This document shows, piece after piece, positions 1-6,276 of a stretch of DNA of 18,635 nt. Source of the stretch: Clostridia bacterium. Its GTDB lineage: Bacteria > Bacillota_A > Clostridia > Christensenellales > CAG-138. Location: positions 1 to 18,635 of the forward strand of contig JAFZJT010000277.1 in the NCBI GenBank assembly GCA_017553815.1, written 5' to 3'. The position numbers were made by a program, and so were the translations under genes. The notes under the pieces were generated by a model that did no database searches, was not told where the DNA came from, and was given only the letters and a program-made list of their open reading frames with translations. Within the stretch, counting starts at the first letter, position 1. Each line of letters starts with the position of its first letter.

Positions 1-285
1 TCAAATGATGTGCGTCTTGCGGCGCATTATGCTCGCCATCGGCAAATGATGCGTGCTTTCAGCACATGATGTGTTCCTTCGGAATTTCAACTATATATAA
101 TTGAGAAAAACACGAAGTCAATCGAAGTGTTTTTCTCAGACGCCCCCATATCGAAGGTTGAAACGCCGCTCTCGGCGTTTCAACCGCAACTATTCATATT
201 CATTATTCACTAAGATTTATAACGCCTTAGGCGTTTCTGCCTCAACCGCCGCAGCCGGATTTCACCCATTCGTCATGGAGGCTTC
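1..285. repeat. Composite hairpin-rich intergenic element, copy A
   Basis: There is no gene on the plus strand here. The left part (1-85) is an array in which ATGATG-like words alternate with short palindromes such as GTGCT-TTC-AGCAC and TTCC-TTC-GGAA. The conserved-loop hairpin follows at 102-138, then a perfect 12-bp stem GGTTGAAACGCC (156-167) / GGCGTTTCAACC (174-185). Next come an AT-rich CTATTCATATTCATTATTCACT stretch (about 190-211, quoted in parts elsewhere as the CTATTCACTATTCACT module) and the hairpin AACGCC-TTA-GGCGTT (221-235). The same modules recur in the other gaps of the window. Function is unknown. Confidence 0.8.
102..138. repeat. Conserved-loop hairpin, copy 1 (ACAC/GTGT stem)
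   Basis: Perfect 12-bp stem TGAGAAAAACAC (102-113) / GTGTTTTTCTCA (127-138) closing the 13-nt loop GAAGTCAATCGAA (114-126). The loop is identical in all seven copies in this window. Confidence 0.9.
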
Positions 286-288
286 TGA

Positions 289-317
289 GAAAAACACTGC
301 GGCTTGCCGCGTTTTTC
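289..317. terminator. Bidirectional terminator-like hairpin
   Basis: Stem GAAAAAC (289-295) / GTTTTTC (311-317) and inner stem GCGGC (299-303) / GCCGC (306-310), separated by a 3-nt bulge. A-rich and T-rich arms make it terminator-like on both strands. It lies just beyond the 3' end of the minus-strand pseudogene and probably ends its transcript. The sequence before it (CATTCGTCATGGAGGCTTCT) nearly matches that before the hairpin at 7471-7503, so the two are copies of one module. Confidence 0.55.
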
Positions 318-328
318 TTTTCTTTCCC

Positions 329-1018
329 TCAAATACCAAGGCGGCGGAGCCTCGCTTCTCCGCCGCCGCTCTTTATGCCGTTTTTGGCGTTGGAATGGAT
401 GCTCAAAGTGCCCTCACCGTTGATGTAGACGGTGGAGCCCGTCTTCGCCTTGATGACAGCACTTTCTGCGCAGAACTGGTTGGAGAGGTCGCCGCCTGCC
501 TTTTTTATCTCGATGCAGAGCTTTGTGTCGCCGCTCGCGATGTAGACCGTGTTGCCGCTTCAATCGGTCGAAACGGCGAGCTCATGGTCGATTTCATCGC
601 CCACCTGCCTGCCCACGACCTCGTATTTGCTGTCCGCGCTCGCGATAACGGTCACTGAATCGCCGTTAAAATAGAAGGCGGTGTAGCCCACGGGCACGTC
701 GCGGGTGCTCGTAAGCACGGTTCCGCTCTCATCCTTGGCGGTCACGGTGATCTTCGCTATGCCGAGTGCGCCCGAAACGGCCTCAACTATGACCCTATCG
801 CCGTTCACGCGTGCCGAAGCAATGCTTTCGTCCGAAGAACGGGCGGACACACGAACGGTGCCGCGCATCCCGCCCGTTTTCGCAATAATGGAAGATCCCG
901 CGCTGCCGAAGCTTTCGCACTCAAGCCGGAGGGAGGGCTGCGCAAAAGCAAGGAGGGGGGAAGGCATGAGCGAGAGCACCATCATTACCGCAATAATCAG
1001 GGAGATAAGCTTCTTCAT
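329..1018 (-). pseudogene. Secreted Ig-like protein, interrupted by an in-frame TGA
   Basis: The frame opens at ATG 1016-1018 with an AGGAAAG ribosome binding site. A Sec signal peptide follows: MKKL, a hydrophobic core, and probable cleavage after AFA at residue 26. Residues about 45-108 read like a bacterial Ig-like (Big_2-type) domain (SSDESIASARVNGDRV, then ITVTAKDESG). The frame stops at TGA 560-562 after 152 residues, but the same frame stays open for 76 more codons to TGA 329-331. That extension reads as normal protein: TVYIASGDTKL, then TVYINGEGTLSIHSNAKNGI, which resembles the carbohydrate-binding Cthe_2159/DUF4353 repeat style. The last dozen codons run through the hairpin at 340-367. 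TGA ends other genes here, so it is not a reassigned codon in this genome. A nonsense mutation or sequence error is most likely; readthrough is possible. The family assignment is tentative. Confidence 0.7.
340..367. repeat. GC-rich perfect inverted repeat in the 3' end of the pseudogene
   Basis: Stem GGCGGCGGAG (340-349) / CTCCGCCGCC (358-367), loop of 8 nt. It has no U-run on the minus strand, so alone it is a poor terminator for the pseudogene. It overlaps the last codons of the extended frame and may mark where the original 3' end was truncated. Confidence 0.6.
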
Positions 1019-1320
1019 TTTTCTTTCCTTTCCGAATAGGTAAAGAGAAACCTACGAAAAGGGGATTCGACGGCTTTATCGGCGCCCGCCTGAAACACAC
1101 GGACGCCGTACACAAAGAGACAAATACGGAAAAGCCGGGGAAAACCGGAGAGGAATGCAACAAATAGTGTCAATTTTAGGCTCCTCCGTATTACGAAGCG
1201 AGCATACAATGTTTAGCTTAAAAAAATCTTAAAAACAGATTTAAGGTTATGAATCCGATATATAGGGAGTGAACGGAGCTAATTGTGGCAATATTTTGAC
1301 GATTTTTTGTGTTTCTTGGG
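1019..1320. other. Divergent intergenic region without a gene
   Basis: This is the 5' region of the minus-strand pseudogene and the upstream flank of the transporter promoter. It holds an AT-rich tract (about 1215-1300) with a dyad CTTAAA (1228-1233) / TTTAAG (1240-1245), a possible protein-binding site. No convincing minus-strand -10/-35 pair for the pseudogene was found. Confidence 0.5.
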
Positions 1321-1349
1321 TTTACTTCGCTTGAAGCATCTGCTATAAT
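1321..1349 (+). promoter_or_regulatory. Promoter of the nucleoside transporter operon
   Basis: -35 TTTACT (1321-1326), 17-bp spacer, perfect -10 TATAAT (1344-1349) preceded by the extended -10 TGC. Layout and downstream bases (TGCTATAATGTA) are almost the same as at the pyrG promoter (7561-7589). Transcription would start near 1356-1357. Confidence 0.85.
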
Positions 1350-1356
1350 GTAAGTT

Positions 1357-1428
1357 GTGGTTCTATTTGCCTTCGAGCCTCGCTATTTGTGGCATTGAGA
1401 ACCTATAGTTGCCGCAATGCGGTATTTT
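1357..1428 (+). promoter_or_regulatory. Candidate attenuator / riboswitch-like leader
   Basis: The predicted leader starts at the promoter's +1. It can fold as GGTTCT (1359-1364) with AGAACC (1398-1403) and TGCC (1368-1371) with GGCA (1391-1394). A second hairpin TGCCGC (1410-1415) / GCGGTA (1419-1424), triloop AAT, is followed by TTTT (1425-1428) like a weak intrinsic terminator. A third pairing, TTGTGGCA (1387-1394) with TGCCGCAA (1410-1417), has 8 pairs including one G-U and excludes both others. This is the usual anti-antiterminator / antiterminator / terminator logic. The purine riboswitch consensus is absent and I recognise no known aptamer. The terminator is short, so the regulatory reading is an inference. 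Confidence 0.35.
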
Positions 1429-1450
1429 AAAGTTTTGGAGTTTATTTAGA

Positions 1451-2998
1451 ATGGAAACTGTACTAAGCGGCGAAAGCGCCGTAAAAATGGTGGATATCCA
1501 CAAGTCCTTCGGTGCGATTCACGCCAACAAAGGCGTTTCGCTCGAGATCAAAAAGGGCGAGATCCTCTCCCTGCTCGGCGAAAACGGAAGCGGCAAAACG
1601 ACCCTTATGAATATGCTCTCCGGCATCTATTTTCCGGACAGCGGAAGCATATTTGTGGATGGGAAGCTCGTGCGCATTCGTTCCCCGAAGGACGCGCATG
1701 AGCTCAAGATCGGCATGATCCATCAGCATTTCAAGCTGGTGGACGTGTTCACCGCCGCCGAAAACGTGAAGCTCGGCATCAAGATCCCGCTTCGCAGCGT
1801 TAAAAACGCTATAAAGGATATCTGCGCTCGCTACCATTTCGCAGTCGATCCCGATAAAAAGGTCTATGAAATGTCCGTTTCCGAGAAGCAGACGCTTGAG
1901 ATAGTCAAGGCGCTGTACCGGGGCGCGGATATACTGATCCTCGACGAGCCCACCGCCGTTTTGACCCCGCAGGAGACCGAGGCGCTCTTCACCGTCATCC
2001 GCCACATGAAGGCGGACGGCAAGAGCGTGGTCATCATCACCCACAAGCTAAACGAGGTGCTCGCCGTTTCGGACCGCGTTGCGATCCTTAGAAAGGGCGA
2101 ATACATCGGCGACGTGGAGACCGCGAAGGCGGATGCTCAGACCCTCTCCGATCTGATGGTCGGAAGGTCCGTATCCCTCGATATCGAGCGTCCGCTGGTT
2201 GAGGAAAAAACCGTGCGTCTTCGCGTGGACAACCTCTCCGTTAAGGATAATATGGGTGTTTTGAGGCTCGATAACGTCAGCTTCACCGCCTACAGCGGCG
2301 AGATACTCGGCATCGCGGGCATCGCGGGAAGCGGTCAGAAGGAGCTTCTTGAGGCGATAGCGGGGCTGACTCCCACCGCGCCGAATTCCTCGATGATCTA
2401 TATCGACCCGAGAACGGGCAATGAGGAGAACCTTAAAAAGTACGACGCGGAGCAGATACGCGGGCTCGGCATCAGCCTTGCCTTCGTTCCGGAGGACAGG
2501 CTCGGCATGGGTCTTGTGGGCAATATGAGCATACCCGACAACATGCTTCTTCGCAGCTATAAGGACGGCAAATTCGGCTTTGTTGATCAGAAAAAGCCGC
2601 TCGGCCTTGCAAAGCAGGTCGTTTCGGAGCTCGGCGTCGTGACACCGAGCCTGAACACTCCGATAAGAAAGCTCTCGGGAGGCAACGTTCAGAAGGTGCT
2701 CGTCGGGCGCGAGCTGGCGTCTTCGCCCTCTCTTCTGATGGCGGCCTACGCCGTGCGCGGCCTCGATATCAACACCAGCCACGCCATCTACCGCCTTTTG
2801 AACGAGCGAAAGCTCAGCGGCGGCGCGGTCATCTACGTTGGCGAGGATCTGGACGTGCTGCTTCAGCTCTGCGATAGGATACTCGTGCTCTGCGGCGGCA
2901 GGGTCAGCGGCATCGTGGACGGACGCACCGCGAAGAAGGAGGAGGTCGGCCTTATGATGATCGGCGCCTCGGCGGATGGCGGGAAGAACGCACACTGA
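1451..2998 (+). CDS. Nucleoside/BMP-family ABC transporter ATP-binding protein (NupO/YufO-like)
   Basis: A 515-residue tandem ABC ATPase that would power nucleoside import at the cytoplasmic face, with the two permeases encoded next. Domain 1 has Walker A GENGSGKT (43-50), a degenerate signature SVSEKQ (142-147), Walker B ILILDE (161-166) and H-loop His198. Domain 2 has a degenerate Walker A GIAGSGQK (about 290-297), intact signature LSGGNVQK (408-415), a degenerate Walker B region (LLMAAYAVRGLD, 428-439, where relatives usually have AAQPTRGLD) and Glu-Asp at the H-loop (VGEDLD). A weak second site is typical of this RbsA/YufO type. The ATG at 1451 is preferred over an in-frame TTG at 1409 because GGAG (1437-1440) precedes it and the TTG lies inside the leader hairpin. 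The TGA stop is followed at once by repeat copy B. No substrate-binding BMP lipoprotein gene is in the window. Confidence 0.9.
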   Translation: METVLSGESAVKMVDIHKSFGAIHANKGVSLEIKKGEILSLLGENGSGKTTLMNMLSGIYFPDSGSIFVDGKLVRIRSPKDAHELKIGMIHQHFKLVDVFTAAENVKLGIKIPLRSVKNAIKDICARYHFAVDPDKKVYEMSVSEKQTLEIVKALYRGADILILDEPTAVLTPQETEALFTVIRHMKADGKSVVIITHKLNEVLAVSDRVAILRKGEYIGDVETAKADAQTLSDLMVGRSVSLDIERPLVEEKTVRLRVDNLSVKDNMGVLRLDNVSFTAYSGEILGIAGIAGSGQKELLEAIAGLTPTAPNSSMIYIDPRTGNEENLKKYDAEQIRGLGISLAFVPEDRLGMGLVGNMSIPDNMLLRSYKDGKFGFVDQKKPLGLAKQVVSELGVVTPSLNTPIRKLSGGNVQKVLVGRELASSPSLLMAAYAVRGLDINTSHAIYRLLNERKLSGGAVIYVGEDLDVLLQLCDRILVLCGGRVSGIVDGRTAKKEEVGLMMIGASADGGKNAH

Positions 2999-3262
2999 GG
3001 AATGAAGTCGCTTCGCTAATTAAAAGTGAAGACGCCTTCGGCTAATGAAGCGTGCCTATGGCACATTGAGGTGGAAATTCATTCGGAATTTCAATTATGA
3101 GAGAGAAAAACACGAAGTCAATCGAAGTGTTTTTCTCAGGATGCCCTCCGCAGGAGCCTTCACGGCGAGTGAAGAAACGCCCGTGGCGTTTCAGCCGCAT
3201 TGTGCGCAGCACGCATCATTCGCCTTCGGCGTTTCCACCTCAACTATTCACTATTCACTCAT
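2999..3262. repeat. Composite hairpin-rich element, copy B, inside the transporter operon
   Basis: Starts at the stop codon of the ATPase gene with AATGAAG/GTGAAG words and palindromes (GCC-TTC-GGC, GTGCC-TAT-GGCAC). It continues with TTGAGGTGGAAATTC...GGAATTTC, the conserved-loop hairpin (3103-3137), a CCCTCCGCAGGAGCC linker and GTGC-GCA-GCAC followed by GCATCATT. It ends with GTTTCCACCTCAA and a CTATTCACTATTCACT stretch (to about 3260). It separates two genes of one predicted operon, so transcription must pass through it unless an internal promoter exists; none was recognised. Confidence 0.8.
3103..3137. repeat. Conserved-loop hairpin, copy 2 (ACAC/GTGT stem)
   Basis: Perfect 11-bp stem GAGAAAAACAC (3103-3113) / GTGTTTTTCTC (3127-3137), loop GAAGTCAATCGAA. 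Lies within the transporter operon. Confidence 0.9.
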
Positions 3263-3283
3263 AGAACAAGATGGGGGAAAGCT

Positions 3284-4360
3284 ATGATCCGAATCCATAA
3301 ACGCGCATACATGCCCGTTTGGGCGCGCATACTCGTGCGGCTTGCCGCAATACTTGCCGCGCTCGCGATAAACGGGCTTCTCATCTATTCGGTAACGAAG
3401 ATGAATCCAATAAAGGTGTATGAAACCATGTTCAACGGCGTTTTCGGATCGGACAGGCGCATCTGGAACTCCATCCGCGAGATTATGATGCTGCTGTGCA
3501 TCGGCGTCGGCCTCGCCCCCGCGTTCAAAATGAAGTTTTGGAACATCGGCGCGGAGGGGCAGATCCTCATGGGCGGCATAGCCTCCGCAGCCTGCATGAT
3601 CTATCTTAACTCCCTGCCGAACGCGCTGCTCCTTTTCATAATGTTCATCGTGTCCGCCGCTGCTGGCGGGCTTTGGAGCTTCGGCCCGGCGATCGCCAAG
3701 GCAAGGCTGAACGCAAACGAAACGCTCTTCACCCTGATGATGAACTATATCGCGATCCACCTGACCTCGTTTTTTGTTACCTTCTGGGAGAATTCCTACG
3801 GCTCGGGCATCGTCGGAACGCTCAACGCGGACACGCAGAAGGGCTGGTTCCCGCCGCTGTTCGGTCAAGCCTACGGGCTGAACGTGGTGCTGGTGCTGCT
3901 TCTTGTGGTGCTCGTTTTCTGCTATCTGCGCTACACCAAGCAGGGCTATGAAATAGCGGTCGTCGGCGGCAGTCAGAACACCGCGAAGTACGCGGGAATA
4001 AACGTTCCGCGCGTCACGGTGCGCACCGTCACCCTTTCGGGCGCGATCTGCGGCGTCGCGGGCTTCATCGCCGTTGCGGGGCAGGGACACACCATCTCCA
4101 CGAGCACGGCGGGCGGCCGCGGCTTTATCGCGATAATCGTTGCATGGCTCGCGAAATTCAATACCTTCGTTATGATGCTCATAGCATTTTTGCTCGTTTT
4201 CCTCGAGCAGGGCGCGAGGGAGATAGCTTCCAATTTCAATATAAACGACAACCTTTCCAAGATGATAATGGGCATAATCCTGTTCTTTATCCTCGGAAGC
4301 GAGTTCTTTATAAATTATAGGCTTTCGGCGGGGAAGGCGGAGAAGACGGAGAAGGAATGA
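3284..4360 (+). CDS. Nucleoside ABC transporter permease 1 (NupP/YufP-like)
   Basis: A 358-residue polytopic inner-membrane protein of the branched-chain/BMP permease superfamily (BPD_transp_2), one of the two channel-forming subunits. A basic N-terminus (RIHKRAYMPVWARILVRLA) precedes the first membrane helix, and about eight to ten hydrophobic segments follow. The family-typical stretch FWNIGAEGQILMGGI (about residues 85-99) and the later cytoplasmic GGSQNTAKYAGINV resemble the coupling-loop region of YufP homologues (A-x-Y-A-G-I). The ATG at 3284 is chosen because GGGGGA (3273-3278) precedes it. In-frame extension to 3200 would translate repeat sequence. Length matches the family (about 350). 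Together with the ATPase and second permease it makes a standard three-gene set apart from the missing binding protein. Confidence 0.88.
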   Translation: MIRIHKRAYMPVWARILVRLAAILAALAINGLLIYSVTKMNPIKVYETMFNGVFGSDRRIWNSIREIMMLLCIGVGLAPAFKMKFWNIGAEGQILMGGIASAACMIYLNSLPNALLLFIMFIVSAAAGGLWSFGPAIAKARLNANETLFTLMMNYIAIHLTSFFVTFWENSYGSGIVGTLNADTQKGWFPPLFGQAYGLNVVLVLLLVVLVFCYLRYTKQGYEIAVVGGSQNTAKYAGINVPRVTVRTVTLSGAICGVAGFIAVAGQGHTISTSTAGGRGFIAIIVAWLAKFNTFVMMLIAFLLVFLEQGAREIASNFNINDNLSKMIMGIILFFILGSEFFINYRLSAGKAEKTEKE

Positions 4361-4533
4361 GGCCGCCTTCGCCGGGAGTTCGTTTCGCGAAATGAAGTTC
4401 GGCTTCGCCGAATTGCGGAGAAAATTCCCGCGGAATTTTAATTCTATTTGAAACGCCTTTGGCCTTTCTACCTTAACCGCCGTAAGGCGATTTCACCCGA
4501 TAAAGCCTCCGTTGCGAGTGGAGGCGAGCACCA
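4361..4533. repeat. Composite hairpin-rich element, copy C (diverged)
   Basis: Fills the gap between the two permease genes. It begins at the TGA stop (GAATGAGGCCGCC) and holds TTCGGC-TTC-GCCGAA, AAAATTCC-CGC-GGAATTTT, an AACCGCC-GTAA-GGCGATTTCAC unit and GCCTCC (4505-4510) / GGAGGC (4520-4525) just upstream of the next ribosome binding site. It lacks the conserved-loop hairpin. Confidence 0.7.
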
Positions 4534-4543
4534 TGGAGGAAAT

Positions 4544-5545
4544 ATGGACGTATTCATAGCCCTAATCCAGGCGGCGGTATCGTTCGGCACCGTTATAATG
4601 TTTGGCGCGGTGGGCGAGATACTGACCGAAAAGAGCGGCAATCTCAACCTCGGCGTTCCCGGCACGATGTACATGGGCGGCATCGCGAGCCTTGCTTCGA
4701 GCTTTTTCTACGAGCGCGCCTGCCAAACCGCCGGCATCGCGCCCTCGCCCGTGCTGCTCGTCGTTATACCGATGGTATGCGCGTTTCTTGCGGCGGCGCT
4801 CGGCGGCCTGATATACAGCTTTTTGACCGTTACGCTCAGAACCAATCAAAACGTAACGGGTCTGACGCTGACCATCTTCGGCGCGGGCCTTGCGAACTTC
4901 TTCGGCGGCTCGCTCAATAAGCTCGCGGGCGGCGTGGGTCAGATAAGCGTTGCGGCAACCAGCGAGGTCTACCGCGACGGGTTGTTTTCGTTCCTGCCCC
5001 TGCCCGAAAGCGTTATGAAACTGTTTTTTAACTACGGCTTTTTGACCTATCTTGCCGTCATCGTCGCGATACTCGCGCATATCTTCCTAAACAGGAGTAG
5101 CAAGGGTCTGAATCTGCGCTCCGTTGGCGAAAACCCCGCCACGGCGGATGCGGCGGGCATCAGCGTTACCAAGAATAAATACCTCGCCACCTGCGTGGGC
5201 GCGGGCATCACGGGGCTCGGAGGCCTGTACTACGTTATGGACTACGTCAAGGGCACCTGGGCGAACGACGGCACGATCGAAAACCTCGGCTGGCTCGCCG
5301 TTGCGCTCGTTATCTTCGCCACATGGAAGCCTATACGCAGCATCTGGGGCTCGTATCTTTTCGGACTACTCTTCTGGGCCTATCTGCTGTTCGCCTCCGG
5401 TCTCACAAGGCGCTCGCAGGAGCTGTTCAGAATGCTTCCCTACGTTATAACGATAGTGGTGCTCATCATCGTTTCGCTCCGTAAAAAGAAGGAGGATCAG
5501 CCGCCGGCGTCGCTCGGACTTGCGTATTTCAGGGAGGACAGGTAG
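4544..5545 (+). CDS. Nucleoside ABC transporter permease 2 (NupQ/YufQ-like)
   Basis: A 333-residue polytopic membrane protein, partner of the preceding permease. Near the N-terminus it has the family-typical segment GAVGEILTEKSGNLNLGVPG (about residues 21-40), which matches the G-E-x-x-x-E-x-x-G-x-x-N-x-G pattern of this permease branch. A cytoplasmic loop carries LRSVGENPATADAAGI, the usual coupling-loop E-N-P-x-x-A-D-x-x-G-I motif. The C-terminus is basic and charged (RKKKEDQ), probably cytoplasmic. The ATG at 4544 follows GGAGGA (4535-4540); the longer in-frame extension to 4448 is repeat sequence. It is the last gene of the transporter operon; a strong terminator lies about 130 bp downstream. 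Confidence 0.88.
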   Translation: MDVFIALIQAAVSFGTVIMFGAVGEILTEKSGNLNLGVPGTMYMGGIASLASSFFYERACQTAGIAPSPVLLVVIPMVCAFLAAALGGLIYSFLTVTLRTNQNVTGLTLTIFGAGLANFFGGSLNKLAGGVGQISVAATSEVYRDGLFSFLPLPESVMKLFFNYGFLTYLAVIVAILAHIFLNRSSKGLNLRSVGENPATADAAGISVTKNKYLATCVGAGITGLGGLYYVMDYVKGTWANDGTIENLGWLAVALVIFATWKPIRSIWGSYLFGLLFWAYLLFASGLTRRSQELFRMLPYVITIVVLIIVSLRKKKEDQPPASLGLAYFREDR

Positions 5546-5676
5546 TTTATAATGAAGACGCTTCGCTAATGAAGCAAAATGAAGTCGCCTGCGGCTGATG
5601 AAGCCACTCGCCGTGGGGGAGTTTGGTTAATGAAGCTGCCTGCGGCGATGAAGGAAATTTTGAATATAGGTTTCGT
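5546..5676. repeat. Mini-hairpin array after the transporter operon
   Basis: AATGAAG words alternate with GC-TTC-GC and GCC-TGC-GGC palindromes, starting right after the permease stop codon. This stretch precedes the terminator and belongs to the same family as copies A, B, E and F. Confidence 0.7.
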
Positions 5677-5705
5677 CCCGCTCCTTCGGGGGCGGGATGG
5701 TTTTT
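5677..5705 (+). terminator. Rho-independent terminator of the transporter operon
   Basis: 8-bp stem CCCGCTCC (5677-5684) / GGGGCGGG (5689-5696) with a TTCG loop and one T-G pair, followed after ATGG by TTTTT (5701-5705). First strong terminator after the second permease gene. Confidence 0.75.
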
Positions 5706-5893
5706 GGGAGGGCGATTGAGTTTTTCAAATGATGTGCGCCTAACGGCGCATGATGTTTGCATGCGGCAAATGATGCCGCCTTGGCGAATGAAGACGCTTC
5801 GCCAATGAAGCAAAATGAAGACGCCTGCGGCTAATGAAGCGTGCCTTCGGCACATTGAGGAAGAAATTCCGAAGGAATTTCAATTATTAGGAT

Positions 5894-5926
5894 AGAAAAA
5901 CACGAAGTCAATCGAAGTGTTTTTCT
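5894..5926. repeat. Conserved-loop hairpin, copy 3 (ACAC/GTGT stem)
   Basis: 10-bp stem AGAAAAACAC (5894-5903) / GTGTTTTTCT (5917-5926), loop GAAGTCAATCGAA (5904-5916). Confidence 0.9.
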
Positions 5927-5949
5927 CATGTGCCTCCGCGGCGAGCGGA

Positions 5950-5976
5950 AAAATGCGAAGTCAATCGAAGCATTTT
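5950..5976. repeat. Conserved-loop hairpin, copy 4 (ATGC/GCAT stem)
   Basis: 7-bp stem AAAATGC (5950-5956) / GCATTTT (5970-5976), loop GAAGTCAATCGAA (5957-5969). It sits 23 bp after copy 3 but uses the other stem type. Confidence 0.88.
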
Positions 5977-6276
5977 CTCGGGATGCCCTCCGCAGATGCC
6001 TTCACGGCGAGTGAAAAAACGCCGGTGGCGTTTCAACCGCAATGTGCGCAGCACGCATCATTCGCCATCGGCGAGCATCATACGCGCAGCGTGCATCATG
6101 TGCCGCAAGGCACACATCATGCCAAACAAGCGAGCGGCTCCCCACTTTTGCTGCAAAATATATTTATAGGTGCGCCAAATATCGCCCACTAAAACGGAAC
6201 TGTATAGGTGAGGGGAATATGTGTGTCAACCTCAATTCCGCAAGGGCGCGAAAAAGCGAATAACGGAGTCTGAACC

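Larger units (their letters stand above)
5728..6120. repeat. Composite hairpin-rich element, copy D (largest, both arms present)
   Basis: The left arm (5728-5860) has AATGATG words then AATGAAG words separated by palindromes such as TGCGCC-TAAC-GGCGCA and GTGCC-TTC-GGCAC. The TTGAGG...GAAATTCC-GAA-GGAATTTC palindrome comes next, then two conserved-loop hairpins (5894-5926 and 5950-5976) with different stems. The right arm is inverted: GCATCAT-type words (6055, 6075, 6093, 6114) separate GTGC-GCA-GCAC, TCGCC-ATC-GGCGA, ACGC-GCA-GCGT and GTGCC-GCAA-GGCAC. From 6121 to the next gene I see only the lipoprotein's upstream region, with no clear promoter. Confidence 0.85.

Noticed and set aside
560..562. 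Selenocysteine at the in-frame TGA
   Set aside because: No convincing SECIS-like hairpin follows the codon, and the context is a structural Ig/beta-repeat protein, not a redox enzyme.
1357..1428. Canonical purine or preQ1 riboswitch before the nucleoside transporter
   Set aside because: The conserved purine-aptamer junction and loop sequences are absent, and I found no match to the preQ1 layout.
2048..2995. Long open frames antisense to the ATPase (also antisense to pyrG at 8346-9416 and to alaS at 14000-14893)
   Set aside because: They mirror strongly conserved genes in a GC-rich sequence, have no ribosome binding sites and show no recognisable protein.
3200..3283. Extended N-terminus for the first permease (and likewise 4448-4543 for the second, 7317-7712 for pyrG)
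   Set aside because: The extensions translate repeat or promoter sequence. Good ribosome binding sites precede the chosen starts, which also match family lengths.
5553..5580. Tiny frames such as ATGAAGACGCTTCGCTAA (MKTLR) with overlapping TAATG
   Set aside because: Only some array units form such a frame and most read through. The pattern follows from the AATGAAG word, with no ribosome binding sites.
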